This document shows, piece by piece, positions 8,935 to 17,822 of a stretch of 64,000 nucleotides of DNA (positions are counted from its first letter, which is position 1; the number at the start of each line of letters is the position of its first letter). The position numbers were made by a program, and so were the translations under genes. The DNA comes from Legionella sainthelensi (GTDB taxonomy: Bacteria > Pseudomonadota > Gammaproteobacteria > Legionellales > Legionellaceae): the NCBI RefSeq assembly GCF_900637685.1, contig NZ_LR134388.1, positions 1,251,501 to 1,315,500 on the forward strand, written 5' to 3'. A model generated the notes under the pieces. It saw only the letters and a list, made by a program, of their open reading frames with translations, made no database searches and was not told the origin of the DNA.

Positions 8935-10218
8935 GTGCCTGAGTTGCAGTTAAAAGCTAATGAGCGAAAAATTATTTTTCTTGCCTCTTTAGGTGGTGCC
9001 TTGGAATTTTATGATTTTGTCATTTACGTTATTTTTGCACCTATAATGAGTCAGATTTTTTTTCCAGAAACAGATAAACTCGCATCATTGATGAGTGTGT
9101 ATGCTGTTTTTGCGATTGGATACTTAATTCGCCCTTTAGGTGGGATTGTGTTTAGTCATTTTGGCGATAAATATGGGCGTAAAAAGACATTTATTGTTTC
9201 CGTAATTTTAATGGCTGTTCCCACATTACTTATTGGATTTTTACCGACGTATCAACATATTGGTATTTTTTCCAGCATCATGCTAATTTTTTTACGCTTA
9301 TTGCAAGGATTGTCCATCGGGGGTGAAATTCCAGGAGCATTAACGTTTACCTGTGAGCATGTAACCCCACGTTCACGAGCATTGGCTTGTGGTGTTATCT
9401 TTTCTTTCCTCAATTTTGGTATCTTTCTTGGATCAGTAATTAGTTTAATTTTAACCAAACAACTTTCAAATGAACAATTATTAAGCTTCGGCTGGCGTAT
9501 CCCTTTTATTTTTGGTGGATGTCTTGGTATATTTAGTTTTTATATACGTAAGCAATTATCAGAAAGCCCATTATTTATTGCATTTCAACATACTGCAGAA
9601 CGTAAACGAATTCCTTTTGCTGAGGCTATCAGTGGGTATTGGCGAAAAATTTTGCAAGGTGTCGGCTTAACCTGTTTAGGTTCTGTCATGATTAATCTTG
9701 TGTTTTTATATATGCCTACTTATCTTTCTTCGATTCTTGCTTATCCTCTACAACAAGCGACTTTGTTTAATACAATCAATTTAGCTTGTTATTCCTTATT
9801 GTTAATTTTTCTGTGCTGGTGTGGTGATCGATATGGACGAAAACTTATTCTGTTGATCGGTGCTATAGGTTTTATCTTATTGAGTTATTTTTTATTCGCA
9901 ACTTTGTCTCAGCAAACAACACAGTCACTTATCATTGCTTTATCTATTTTAGGCTTTTTAAGCAGTTTTATTATGGTGTATCCCAGCCTATTAGTGGAAT
10001 TATTTCCTGTCTCTATTCGCTATACGGGGATTGCTATTTCTTATAACCTTGCATTTGCTTTTTTCGGTGGCTTAACTCCTTTTATCGTTACTTACCTTAT
10101 TGAAACATATAACAATAATCTTGCCCCAAGCTTTTATCTTATTTTAAGCGCTGTACTTTGTTTGATAGCTGTATTAACCATTAAGAAGCTCTATTTAGAA
10201 TCGGAGATCCAATCATGA
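8935..10218 (+). CDS. MFS transporter, metabolite:H+ symporter (ProP-like) family
   Basis: A 427-residue 12-helix carrier of the MHS subfamily, which includes ProP, KgtP and ShiA. Visible signatures: ALEFYDFVIY in helix 1, GDKYGRKKTF in the 2-3 loop, RLLQGLSIGGEIPGA in helix 4 and GDRYGRK in the second half. Start is GTG at 8935 with AAAGG eight bases upstream. It overlaps the nucleoside hydrolase gene by four bases (ATGA), so the two form an operon. That suggests it imports a purine, pyrimidine or ribose product released outside the inner membrane (inference); the family also carries organic acids and osmolytes. Confidence 0.87.
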   Translation: MPELQLKANERKIIFLASLGGALEFYDFVIYVIFAPIMSQIFFPETDKLASLMSVYAVFAIGYLIRPLGGIVFSHFGDKYGRKKTFIVSVILMAVPTLLIGFLPTYQHIGIFSSIMLIFLRLLQGLSIGGEIPGALTFTCEHVTPRSRALACGVIFSFLNFGIFLGSVISLILTKQLSNEQLLSFGWRIPFIFGGCLGIFSFYIRKQLSESPLFIAFQHTAERKRIPFAEAISGYWRKILQGVGLTCLGSVMINLVFLYMPTYLSSILAYPLQQATLFNTINLACYSLLLIFLCWCGDRYGRKLILLIGAIGFILLSYFLFATLSQQTTQSLIIALSILGFLSSFIMVYPSLLVELFPVSIRYTGIAISYNLAFAFFGGLTPFIVTYLIETYNNNLAPSFYLILSAVLCLIAVLTIKKLYLESEIQS

Positions 10219-11222
10219 GGTTTGCTGTGAAATTATATCTAATTATCTGTTGTTCATTTTTATTTTCTATAGCACATGCAACCCGCTCTTTTATTATTGA
10301 TACGGATGTTGGAACTGATGATGAGTTAGCGCTACTTTATTTATTGGCACAAAAGGATATTGATATTAAGGCCATTACTGTAGTGGGTACCGGAGAGTCT
10401 CACTGCCCCGCTGGATTAAAAAATGTTGCTGGATTATTAGCGTTAATGCATCAAGAAAAAATTCCTTTGGCCTGTGGACGTGTTACTCCATTATCTGGAG
10501 AGCATCATTTTCCCGATTGGTTACGTAAACAAGCAGACAATTTAGCAGGGGCTGCTGATTTATTGCCTAAAGTGGACGTTAAAACATCGCAAACGGCAGT
10601 GCAATTACTGGAATCCACGTTACGTAGTGCCAATGAACCTGTTGAGATTTTAGCAATTGGTCCATTAACGAATCTCGGTGCACTTGTAAATAAAGCTCCG
10701 GAGTTAAAAAATAAAATTAAAATGATTTATATTATGGGTGGGGCGGTGGAAAGTAGTGGAAATTTAATTGAGGTTGATCAAACTATTAAAAATACTACCG
10801 CAGAGTGGAATATTTATGTGGATCCTAAAGCAGCGGACAATGTATTTCGTTCTGGGGTACCAATTACCATGGTAGGATTAGATGTGACCAATCAAGTTCC
10901 TGTGACTCCAGCTTTTTATCAAAAATTAAAGCAAAATCAAAACAGTTTGGCGAATCAATTTTTTTATGAGCTTTTTCATCAAAATGAAGCTGAAATAATC
11001 GATCACAAATGGTATTTTTGGGATGTTCTTTCCGCCATTGTTGCTTACGATGATTCAATCGTCCAGGCAAGCAATAAAAAATTACGTGTGTTATTAAGTC
11101 CGGAGGAGCAATCGGGTACTACAGTAGTGGATAAAAATGGCAATAATATTCGCGTCTGTACTACTGTAGATAAGCAACGATTGGAACATATTTTAATGAA
11201 TACATTAAAGGCTACATCTTGA
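10215..11222 (+). CDS. Exported nucleoside hydrolase (inosine/uridine-preferring family)
   Basis: Hydrolyses the N-glycosidic bond of ribonucleosides to base plus ribose. A 335-residue protein with a clear signal peptide (LIICCSFLFSIAHA, cleaved before TRSF), so it acts in the periplasm or outside the cell. The calcium/ribose loop is DTDVGTDDELAL; GPLTNLG and MGGAVESSG are also present. Where many family members have a HD pair, this one reads FWDVLSAI, so the His is Trp. It also has GLDVTNQ where GLDVTH is common. Both suggest a different nucleoside preference. It overlaps the MHS carrier gene by four bases, which fits a scavenging pair. Confidence 0.9.
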   Translation: MRFAVKLYLIICCSFLFSIAHATRSFIIDTDVGTDDELALLYLLAQKDIDIKAITVVGTGESHCPAGLKNVAGLLALMHQEKIPLACGRVTPLSGEHHFPDWLRKQADNLAGAADLLPKVDVKTSQTAVQLLESTLRSANEPVEILAIGPLTNLGALVNKAPELKNKIKMIYIMGGAVESSGNLIEVDQTIKNTTAEWNIYVDPKAADNVFRSGVPITMVGLDVTNQVPVTPAFYQKLKQNQNSLANQFFYELFHQNEAEIIDHKWYFWDVLSAIVAYDDSIVQASNKKLRVLLSPEEQSGTTVVDKNGNNIRVCTTVDKQRLEHILMNTLKATS

Positions 11223-11258
11223 TTAATGAGCTAATTGGCCAGGACAAAGACTCTATGG

Positions 11259-11278
11259 AGCGAAGCTCGTGCTTCGCT
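11259..11278. terminator. Hairpin between convergent genes
   Basis: An 8-bp stem AGCGAAGC/GCTTCGCT with a TCGT loop, followed on the plus strand by TCGTTT. It sits between the nucleoside hydrolase and the convergent carbonic anhydrase gene. It lacks a long T run, so termination is possible but not certain. Confidence 0.4.
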
Positions 11279-11311
11279 TCGTTTCATCCAGGCTAGATTC
11301 ACCGGAGCGCC

Positions 11312-12046
11312 CTAATCAGGGATAGAACGCTTTTCTTCAAAAAAATGTACTTGCCCCGTTTTTATATCATGGAGTCCAGCGACAATTCCTATCTGCTTTT
11401 TATGAATTAAATCTTGAATTATAGGACTTCTTTCTTGTATCTCTTTAACTACTCTTAGGGCATTAGCTTTGGCGATGGCATCAATGAGCTTAGAATCGCT
11501 ACAATTTTTTGTTCCTTGCTCTTGCATGCTGGGTTGAACCATAGGTTCAATTTTATGCAAAACATCAGTTAAATGCCCCAATTGAACGCCATCACAAGCT
11601 CCTGCTACAGCACCGCAAGAGGTATGGGCTAAGACCACGATAAGACGAGCGCCTATAACTTTGGTTGCATACTCCATACTGCCTAAATTGTCGTCATTAA
11701 GCACGTTTCCTGCGACACGTAAGGTAAATAAATCAGCTAAACCTTGGTCAAAGAATAATTCAGGGACACTTCGAGAATCCATGCAATTTAGAATTACTGC
11801 AAAAGGATATTGTCCGAATGAAGATTGATGTGCTTGTTTTAAATAATCTCTAGTTATTTGTTGATTCGATAAAAAACGTTGATTTCCATCTTTTAAACGT
11901 TGCAGTGCTTGCCTGGGTGTCATGTGTTGTTGCTTTGTTTGACTTAATGTTTTACCCAGAAGAAGGGATTCTTCATTTGCAGAATAGGTGTAGTTACCCA
12001 AAAGGCTTATGAAGACTAAGATCAAAATTTTAGTGAGATGTTGCAT
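11312..12046 (-). CDS. Exported beta-class carbonic anhydrase
   Basis: Interconverts CO2 and bicarbonate. A 244-residue protein with a signal peptide (ILILVFISLLGNYTYSA), so probably periplasmic. Zinc ligands C88 (in NCMDSR), H141 and C144 (in HTSCGAVAG) are present, as is the catalytic D90/R92 dyad. The sequence continues with the usual RVAGNVL block. Length after signal removal fits the beta class. It stands alone between the convergent nucleoside hydrolase gene and the divergent heat-shock gene. A periplasmic form suggests a role in pH buffering or CO2 capture rather than in cytosolic biosynthesis (inference). Confidence 0.93.
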   Translation of the reverse strand: MQHLTKILILVFISLLGNYTYSANEESLLLGKTLSQTKQQHMTPRQALQRLKDGNQRFLSNQQITRDYLKQAHQSSFGQYPFAVILNCMDSRSVPELFFDQGLADLFTLRVAGNVLNDDNLGSMEYATKVIGARLIVVLAHTSCGAVAGACDGVQLGHLTDVLHKIEPMVQPSMQEQGTKNCSDSKLIDAIAKANALRVVKEIQERSPIIQDLIHKKQIGIVAGLHDIKTGQVHFFEEKRSIPD

Positions 12047-12203
12047 TACAATGCTCCGTTTAAATGAGAAATCTTCCTTTTCTTAATGATAACGTAATAA
12101 AAATGATCGCACACGTCTAAAAATAATTTTTTTGTGACCTTGAATTTTAATAAATTGCCTCTATTTTCTTATGTATCGCAACCACTAAAAGGAGAATGTG
12201 AAT

Positions 12204-12643
12204 ATGAGTACCATTAGACGTGATTATTTTCCTGTATATAATGAAATTGGCTCTTTATTAGATAATTTTTTAAAGGGCAACAATTAGATGCTTCTTTTGT
12301 TGACACTAGTTCATGGGCTCCTCCAGTAGATATAAAAGAGGAAAAAGATCGCTTTTTAGTACTTGCAGATATCCCTGGAGTAAATAGGGAAGACATACAA
12401 ATATCTTTAGAACATAATGTATTAACGCTTCGTGGTGAGCGCCACTTCGAAAAAACAGAAAAAAAAGAAGGGTATACGCGTATAGAGCGTTCGCAAGGAC
12501 AGTTTTATCGTCGTTTTAGTTTGCCTCAAACAGCTGACGATGCAAAAATAAGCGCGAAATACAAACAAGGAGTGCTCGAGATCTCGATTCCCAAGAAACA
12601 AACGGCAGTTCAGAAAAAAATAGACATTACGGTAGAAGAATAA
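12204..12643 (+). pseudogene. Small heat-shock protein (Hsp20/alpha-crystallin), -1 frameshift in a T6 run
   Basis: An ATP-independent holdase chaperone. A good ribosome binding site (AAAAGGAG) precedes ATG 12204. The first frame encodes about 27 residues (MSTIRRDYFPVYNEIGSLLD...) and stops at 12285-12287. The rest of the protein continues in the -1 frame from QQLDASFVDTSSW to 12643. It holds a complete alpha-crystallin domain (ADIPGV, EHNVLTLRGER, YKQGVLEISIPK). The shift point is the T6 run 12266-12271. The zero-frame reading there is T TTT TTA, a classical -1 slippery heptamer. It could be a broken gene, a one-base assembly error, or a programmed frameshift. The domain itself is undamaged, which argues against old decay. 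Confidence 0.82.
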
Positions 12644-12990
12644 AAATTTATTGAGATAAAGAATAGAAGATTCTGGAATCTTCGGCATTATTCATCTCGT
12701 TAGAATGCAGTGTAGATGTTAGTTTAAGGATAAGGATTATATTATAACCAGAGTTTACCGACTCTGCTCGAGCTGAAAAGATGCGTTAGCATCATCACGA
12801 AGCCTTAACACGAGTATATCAAGGCTTCGGACGGCGTTTTGCGCTTGCTGAGCCCGGGAGTGCTCATTCTTATCCATAACTCACGGTAATCTAAGTTATT
12901 AAACTGAAGTTATGTTCTAAAGTAATTGGTGATTTGCAAATGCATTTCACCAACTTATTGAATGTGATGCTCTAGTGATTTGCATCGTTA
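12644..12990. other. Intergenic region with several hairpins
   Basis: No gene seen. A perfect inverted repeat GAAGATTC/GAATCTTC at 12666-12683 lies just after the heat-shock stop and may terminate it. A second inverted repeat GAAGCCTT/AAGGCTTC (12799-12828) and a TGAGC/GCTCA hairpin follow at 12850-12870. The region is more G+C-rich and structured than its surroundings and could be a repeat element. Confidence 0.5.
12799..12828. repeat. Inverted repeat GAAGCCTT...AAGGCTTC
   Basis: An 8-bp perfect stem with a 14-base loop, followed by GGACGGCG. A similar AAGCCTTA/TAAGGCTT stem lies at 42412-42431, so this may be a dispersed structured repeat. Function unknown. Confidence 0.4.
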
Positions 12991-14247
12991 TTAATCCATA
13001 CTGAAGTTCAAATTACTATTATGGCTCTCATCTATATCTATTGTTTTATCCCGCTCTTTAACTGCATTTTGGAATCTTTCTTTAAAAGATGGTGTTGTTA
13101 AAGTTGATATTTCAGAAATACGAGCTATCGCTGTTGCTTCTGCGGCTGTTGTGTCAAGTTCTAAAGTAGAATTTTTTGTATTAAGGTGAATCAATTCTGT
13201 TTGCAATTGTCGACCAAAGTTACTAAAGGAAGTAGGTGTAGAAATAGTCGCCTTAGAGGCGTTTTCTACATTAAATCCATCAGCTTTCATGGTACTTTTT
13301 AACTCATTACTAATCCCTGCTTTGAGTACTTCTGTAGCGGTAGTAGAACAATTAAACTTATAAAAACTATAAGCGGAATTGCTTTGAGCTAAACTTGCCA
13401 TCTTATCAAGAACATTTTCAGCATCAAGCGCAAAAACAGGTGCATTATGATCATTGGAGGTAGAGATTCTAATGACTGAGGAAGGGCGCTCTCCTACACT
13501 GAGATGTCGTTCTTCAAAATCAATTTGGCATAATTTAATTTGTGCATCTATTCTAGCTATATCTTTATGAATCTCATGATAGCGAACATTTTCGGCTTCA
13601 TTTAAATCAAGATCTTTATTAGGTTCCCTATTTTCACGGCGAGCATTGAAAACTTCATCCTTATAAATTTTTAGCTTATTCTTCAATTGTTCGAGTTCAT
13701 TTTTTAATGCAGTTTCGTCAGCTTTTAACTCTTTATAAGCGGGATCATCGCCAATATTTTTTTGAAGTACTGTATGTGAAATCTCTTTTATTTTAGTAAT
13801 TGTTTTCTCTCGTATAAACGCGCCTTTAACATTAGTTTTATTTTTTTCAGGAACTTCGTCGCCAAATATATGATCATGTGCGTGAGGCTTAATTTTTTGA
13901 GAAGGTTCATGGCGCCATTCTGCCTCTAAATCATCTCTATGGCTGTTAATATGATGGCCATTAGTATGCCCAGGCCACCAGCTAAAATAGACGAAATAGC
14001 TTACTTGTTCTTTAGGAGCATAATTTCCATCTGCTTTTTTTTCAGGAACAATTTCTGTGCGTTTACTTATTGAAAGACCAGGAACATCTTGATATTTTTT
14101 TGCGAGTTCATTCCCTTTGGCATCAGCAGGAAAGGTTAACTCAATTGCAGCATGTCCAACATTTCCTCCTAGCAATATCGATTTAACTGGTTTGCTAAAT
14201 CCAACACCTTTTGAACCGCTTTTCCAAGTATAGATTTCAATTGGCAT
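12991..14247 (-). CDS. Effector-like protein with candidate His/Cys hydrolase pair (GHAAIEL ... FNCST)
   Basis: A 418-residue protein without an assigned family. I start it at ATG 14247 because GGAG lies nine bases upstream; the longer frame to 14277 has no such site. His32 lies in VGHAAIELTFPAD and Cys300 in FYKFNCSTTATEVL. A His early and a Cys late is the order seen in circularly permuted papain-like folds (PPPDE, LRAT-like), so a thiol hydrolase is possible, but overall homology is not demonstrated. Residues about 170-230 are charged and probably coiled coil. The tail is acidic (DIDESH). The gene at 6053-7594 appears to be a paralogue lacking the Cys. Likely a Dot/Icm substrate (inference). 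Confidence 0.68.
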   Translation of the reverse strand: MPIEIYTWKSGSKGVGFSKPVKSILLGGNVGHAAIELTFPADAKGNELAKKYQDVPGLSISKRTEIVPEKKADGNYAPKEQVSYFVYFSWWPGHTNGHHINSHRDDLEAEWRHEPSQKIKPHAHDHIFGDEVPEKNKTNVKGAFIREKTITKIKEISHTVLQKNIGDDPAYKELKADETALKNELEQLKNKLKIYKDEVFNARRENREPNKDLDLNEAENVRYHEIHKDIARIDAQIKLCQIDFEERHLSVGERPSSVIRISTSNDHNAPVFALDAENVLDKMASLAQSNSAYSFYKFNCSTTATEVLKAGISNELKSTMKADGFNVENASKATISTPTSFSNFGRQLQTELIHLNTKNSTLELDTTAAEATAIARISEISTLTTPSFKERFQNAVKERDKTIDIDESHNSNLNFSMD

Positions 14248-14277
14248 AATTAATCTCCAAATAGGCTTGTGATTCAA

Positions 14278-14494
14278 TTATGCTCTTATTGTTTAATTAG
14301 CGCCTTACCAGGGACTTACCAATTTATGAAACATAGGAATAGACTATAACGCTCAAAAAAAATAAAAATTTGAGGGTGTTAGCCTAATCTGGGTTCAAAA
14401 GCGCGCAGGTTTATTTGTCATTAAAGAAAATTGAATAGGTAAGGTGCGAAGAAAGTATTTGGGTATGAATATCTTATCAAGTTTAAAAGTACGC
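14278..14494. other. Intergenic promoter region
   Basis: An AT-rich gap between the effector-like gene and the terminator of the small membrane-protein gene. It should hold the promoter of the 12991-14247 gene; no clear -35/-10 pair could be fixed by eye. Confidence 0.3.
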
Positions 14495-14531
14495 AAAAAA
14501 AACCGGGATTTCAGTTCTTGTTATCCCGGTT
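14495..14531 (-). terminator. Rho-independent terminator of the small membrane-protein gene
   Basis: A 9-bp perfect stem AACCGGGAT/ATCCCGGTT with a 13-base loop. Read on the minus strand it ends in an uninterrupted T run (A run at 14495-14502 on the plus strand). It follows the stop at 14545 by 14 bases. Confidence 0.85.
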
Positions 14532-14544
14532 GGAATATCAATGA

Positions 14545-14841
14545 TTAAGCAACTACAGGAACAGTTTGGTTCACTACTTTTTCCATATCGTTCAGCTTAT
14601 TAGCGGAATCTGTATTAAAGAATAGGAAGTGTCCAGTAAATGCTAAATTAATCAGGCCAGCAGCTACATAACCAATACCAAGTCCGATAATTGCGAGAGC
14701 CAAGTTGCCCAATACTTGTTTCCATCCTCTATGGGTTTCCAATTCAGGGCGTGCTTTTTTGATAGCTCGATGGCAAAGAATACTAAATTCTTCATCATTG
14801 ATTCGGTTGTTGAAGTATCGCACAGAGCCAAGCTGAATCAT
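14545..14841 (-). CDS. Small membrane protein of unknown function
   Basis: A 98-residue protein. The N-terminal 40 residues are polar (NDEEFSILCHRAIKKARPE). Residues about 43-75 are hydrophobic (VLGNLALAIIGLGIGYVAAG and then LAFTGHFLFF), giving one or two membrane helices. No family recognised. It has its own strong terminator and is transcribed away from the mdc operon, so it is a single-gene unit. Confidence 0.65.
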   Translation of the reverse strand: MIQLGSVRYFNNRINDEEFSILCHRAIKKARPELETHRGWKQVLGNLALAIIGLGIGYVAAGLINLAFTGHFLFFNTDSANKLNDMEKVVNQTVPVVA

Positions 14842-14918
14842 AAATTAAGAGCCTAAGAACGTTTCATATACATTATAAAACCTGATATAAATAAAAAGAA
14901 ACACTTTAGGAAGCAATA

Positions 14919-16562
14919 ATGTGGGATAGCAATAGAAAAGAATATTTAAATCGTGTATTCAAGATTAAAGAGTATCTAAAAGAGGGCAAGTTTATTGAAG
15001 CAAATGATTTAGTAGCCGTGCTTTCAAAACTGATTTGTTCCGGCGACCGAGTATGTATTGAAGGCGATAATCAAAAGCAAGCCAGCTTTTTAGCTGCTGC
15101 GCTGTCCCAATTAGATCCCAACCAGGTGAATCATTTGCATATGATTCAATCTGCTATTGCATTACCTGAGCATCTTGATATCTTTGAAAAAGGAATTGCT
15201 AAGCGAATTGATTTTTCTTATTCCGGCCCACAATCAGTACGCTTAGCTAATATGGTTAAAAATAAAACAATCGAGATCGGAAATATTCATACTTATAATG
15301 AACTTTTTGGTCGATTGGTTGCTGATCTAACACCCAATGTTTGTTTGCTTATGGCAGATCAAGCTGACCGACAAGGTAATTTATTTACCGGAGCGAATAC
15401 TGAAGAAACCCCTGCAATTATTGAAGCAACAAATTTTAGAAACGGGATTGTTGTGGTTCAAGTAAACGAAGTGGTTGATCGTTTACCTAGAGTCGATATT
15501 CCAGGCGATTGGGTTGATGTTATTATTAAAGGTCCGGAACCTTCTTATATAGAGCCTCTTTTTACCCGAGATCCTGCGCAAATAGATGAGATCAAGATTT
15601 TAATGGCTATGATGGTCATTAAAGGAATATATGCGCCTTATCAAGTAAATATTCTAAATCATGGCGTTGGTTTTAATACATGCGCGATAGAATTGCTCTT
15701 ACCTACCTATGCAGAATCATTAGGATTAAAAGGTAAAATAGCACAGCACTGGATTGTGAATCCCTTGCCTACTTTAATTCCCGCTATAGAAGCTGGATTT
15801 GTAAAATCCATTTACCCTTTTGGTGGGGAAGTGGGTATGAATCGCTATGCTGCTGCTCGCCCGGATGTGTTTTTTACAGGTAAAGAAGGATGTTTGCGTT
15901 CTAATCGCATGTTAGGCCAGCTTGCAGGCCATTATGCATGCGATGTATTTATTGGTGCTACATTGCAGATGGATCTTGAGGGAAATAGTTCAACTGCTGT
16001 TGAAGGTCGAATTGCAGGTTTTGGTGGTGCTCCAAATATGGGTTGTGATGCTCCTGGACGCCGCCATTCCTCTTATGCTTGGCTTAAAGCAGGCCAAGAG
16101 CGTGGTGAAGCATTAACAACGAAAATGCCTCGAGGAAGAAAACTAGTGATTCAAATGGTTGAAACATTTCAAAGTTCAGCACGGCCTACTTTTGTAGAAA
16201 AATTGGATGCATGGGAATTACAAAAAGCAATGAATGCTGACTTGCCTGCGGTGATGATTTACGGAGATGATGTAAGTCATATTGTGACTGAAGAGGGTAT
16301 TGCAAACCTCTTAATGTGTCGGACTATGGCAGAGCGCGAGCAGGCAATTCGTGGGATTGCTGGTTATACAGAAGTTGGAATGAAAAGAAATAAGACAAAA
16401 GTTGAAGAATTGCGTCAGCGAGGTATCATAACACGTCCTGAAGATTTAGGCATTAAGGTATCGGATGCAACAAGGGATCTTTTAGCTGCCAAGTCTATTC
16501 GAGATCTAGTTGATTGTTCTCATGGTTTATATGAGCCACCCGCAAAATTTAGAAATTGGTAG
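14919..16562 (+). CDS. mdcA: Malonate decarboxylase alpha subunit (acetyl-S-ACP:malonate ACP transferase)
   Basis: First gene of a biotin-independent malonate decarboxylase operon. MdcA exchanges the acetyl group on the acyl carrier subunit for malonyl, releasing acetate. The 547-residue length and whole-length pattern fit MdcA, including SGDRVCIEGDNQKQASFLA near the N terminus, GFGGAPNMGCDAPGRRH in the C-terminal half, and GDDVSHIVTEEGIANLL. Start ATG 14919 follows AGGAAG. The stop lies 11 bases before the fused mdcC-mdcD start. The enzyme is cytosolic and lets the cell use malonate or dispose of it. Confidence is high from operon and motif agreement. Confidence 0.95.
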   Translation: MWDSNRKEYLNRVFKIKEYLKEGKFIEANDLVAVLSKLICSGDRVCIEGDNQKQASFLAAALSQLDPNQVNHLHMIQSAIALPEHLDIFEKGIAKRIDFSYSGPQSVRLANMVKNKTIEIGNIHTYNELFGRLVADLTPNVCLLMADQADRQGNLFTGANTEETPAIIEATNFRNGIVVVQVNEVVDRLPRVDIPGDWVDVIIKGPEPSYIEPLFTRDPAQIDEIKILMAMMVIKGIYAPYQVNILNHGVGFNTCAIELLLPTYAESLGLKGKIAQHWIVNPLPTLIPAIEAGFVKSIYPFGGEVGMNRYAAARPDVFFTGKEGCLRSNRMLGQLAGHYACDVFIGATLQMDLEGNSSTAVEGRIAGFGGAPNMGCDAPGRRHSSYAWLKAGQERGEALTTKMPRGRKLVIQMVETFQSSARPTFVEKLDAWELQKAMNADLPAVMIYGDDVSHIVTEEGIANLLMCRTMAEREQAIRGIAGYTEVGMKRNKTKVEELRQRGIITRPEDLGIKVSDATRDLLAAKSIRDLVDCSHGLYEPPAKFRNW

Positions 16563-16573
16563 AGGTAATAACT

Positions 16574-17764
16574 ATGGAAAATATGGAGTTTCGTTTTACT
16601 CTTTCCGGCAATAGGTTACGGGGTAAAAGAACAGTTTGTGGCGTTGTGGGTTCAGGTAATCTGGAAGTGATTATTGAAGAAAATCACACTTCTGAAACCT
16701 TATTTATGATTCAAACAGCAGTGGATCATTATAAACCTGTATGGAAAATGGTGATCGCTGATTTTGTACGACAACACGCACCAATAGGCTTGCAATTTAC
16801 ACTCAATGATAATGGAGCAATGCCCGCTGTAGTGCTGTTGCGTTTAGCCCAAGCCCTTGAAGAATTCCAGGGTAATTACAAAATAGGTAATAACTACCAG
16901 GAATTAAGCGCGCGTGAACGAATTCAAGCTCTTTTTGATACGAATTCATTTGTCGAGTGGCTTGCTGAAGAAAAACATTATAGTCCTTATTTAGCCGCGT
17001 TAAATTTGCCGGGAGAGGCTGATGATGGCGTTGTCATTGGTTCTGCTGTTCTAGGAAAAAATAAAGTGCTCGTTGCTTCTCAGCAAAAAGATTTTATGGG
17101 TGGGGCAGTTGGCGAAATTCATGGAGCAAAACTCACTGGCTTATTCAAAGCAGCTGTGGCAAGCAAAGTTAAAGCGGTTATTTTGCTCATTGATAGTGGT
17201 GGAGTCCGTTTACACGAAGCTAATGCCGGAGAAATAGCTATTTCCGAGACGATTCGTGCTATTTTTGACGCAAGACATAACGGCATAATGACTGTGGGTG
17301 TGGTTTGCGGTAAAAATGGTGCTTTTGGAGGTATGGGCATTATTTCATCTTGCTTGGATTATTTGATTATAAATGAAGTGGGGCGTATTGGAGTTTCTGG
17401 TCCGGAAGTGATTCAAGCAGTAGCAGGTATAGAAGCTTTTAATGCATTAGATAGGGGATTGGTATGGCGCGTATATGGAGGAAAAACACGCTATTTGCAA
17501 GATGTTGCGCAAAGTTATGTAAGTTCGGACATCGCAGCAATTCGTGATAAGCTTATTACTGCCCTTGATAAAAAGATTCCTCTAGATATTAATTCAATCA
17601 AACAAAAACATAATCTCTTGAAAAAAAGATTTCAGGATACAGTAGGCTATCAGGAAGAAGGCACTTATTTAAGTCACGTTGCGCCAAAGTATGCTGCAAC
17701 TCTTTTTAATATGAAGGATGATGAGTTTTTAGAGGCAGCAAAAGAAATAAAAACAAACTTATGA
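16574..17764 (+). CDS. mdcCD: Fused malonate decarboxylase delta (acyl carrier) and beta subunits
   Basis: Two normally separate subunits in one 396-residue chain. Residues 1 to about 105 are MdcC, the carrier that bears phosphoribosyl-dephospho-CoA. The attachment Ser is probably Ser27 in GVVGSGNLEVII, and the block ends with NDNGAMPAVVLLRLAQAL. Residues about 118-396 are MdcD, the carboxyltransferase-fold beta subunit of the malonyl-ACP decarboxylase, with DFMGGAVGEIHGAK and GGVRLHEANAGEIAI. No stop or ribosome binding site lies between them. Start is ATG 16574, with AGAGG at 16561-16565; a start at 16556 would lack this. The fusion ties the carrier arm to one active site and fixes their stoichiometry (inference). 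Confidence 0.92.
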   Translation: MENMEFRFTLSGNRLRGKRTVCGVVGSGNLEVIIEENHTSETLFMIQTAVDHYKPVWKMVIADFVRQHAPIGLQFTLNDNGAMPAVVLLRLAQALEEFQGNYKIGNNYQELSARERIQALFDTNSFVEWLAEEKHYSPYLAALNLPGEADDGVVIGSAVLGKNKVLVASQQKDFMGGAVGEIHGAKLTGLFKAAVASKVKAVILLIDSGGVRLHEANAGEIAISETIRAIFDARHNGIMTVGVVCGKNGAFGGMGIISSCLDYLIINEVGRIGVSGPEVIQAVAGIEAFNALDRGLVWRVYGGKTRYLQDVAQSYVSSDIAAIRDKLITALDKKIPLDINSIKQKHNLLKKRFQDTVGYQEEGTYLSHVAPKYAATLFNMKDDEFLEAAKEIKTNL

Positions 17765-17822
17765 TACTTAGAATGAATCCTATCGAGTCTTGGTTCTATG
17801 AATTGCGAAGAAGGAAATAGAA

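Noticed and set aside
12422..12688. 88-codon minus-strand frame
   Set aside because: Antisense to the alpha-crystallin domain; its Phe-rich sequence is typical of a shadow.
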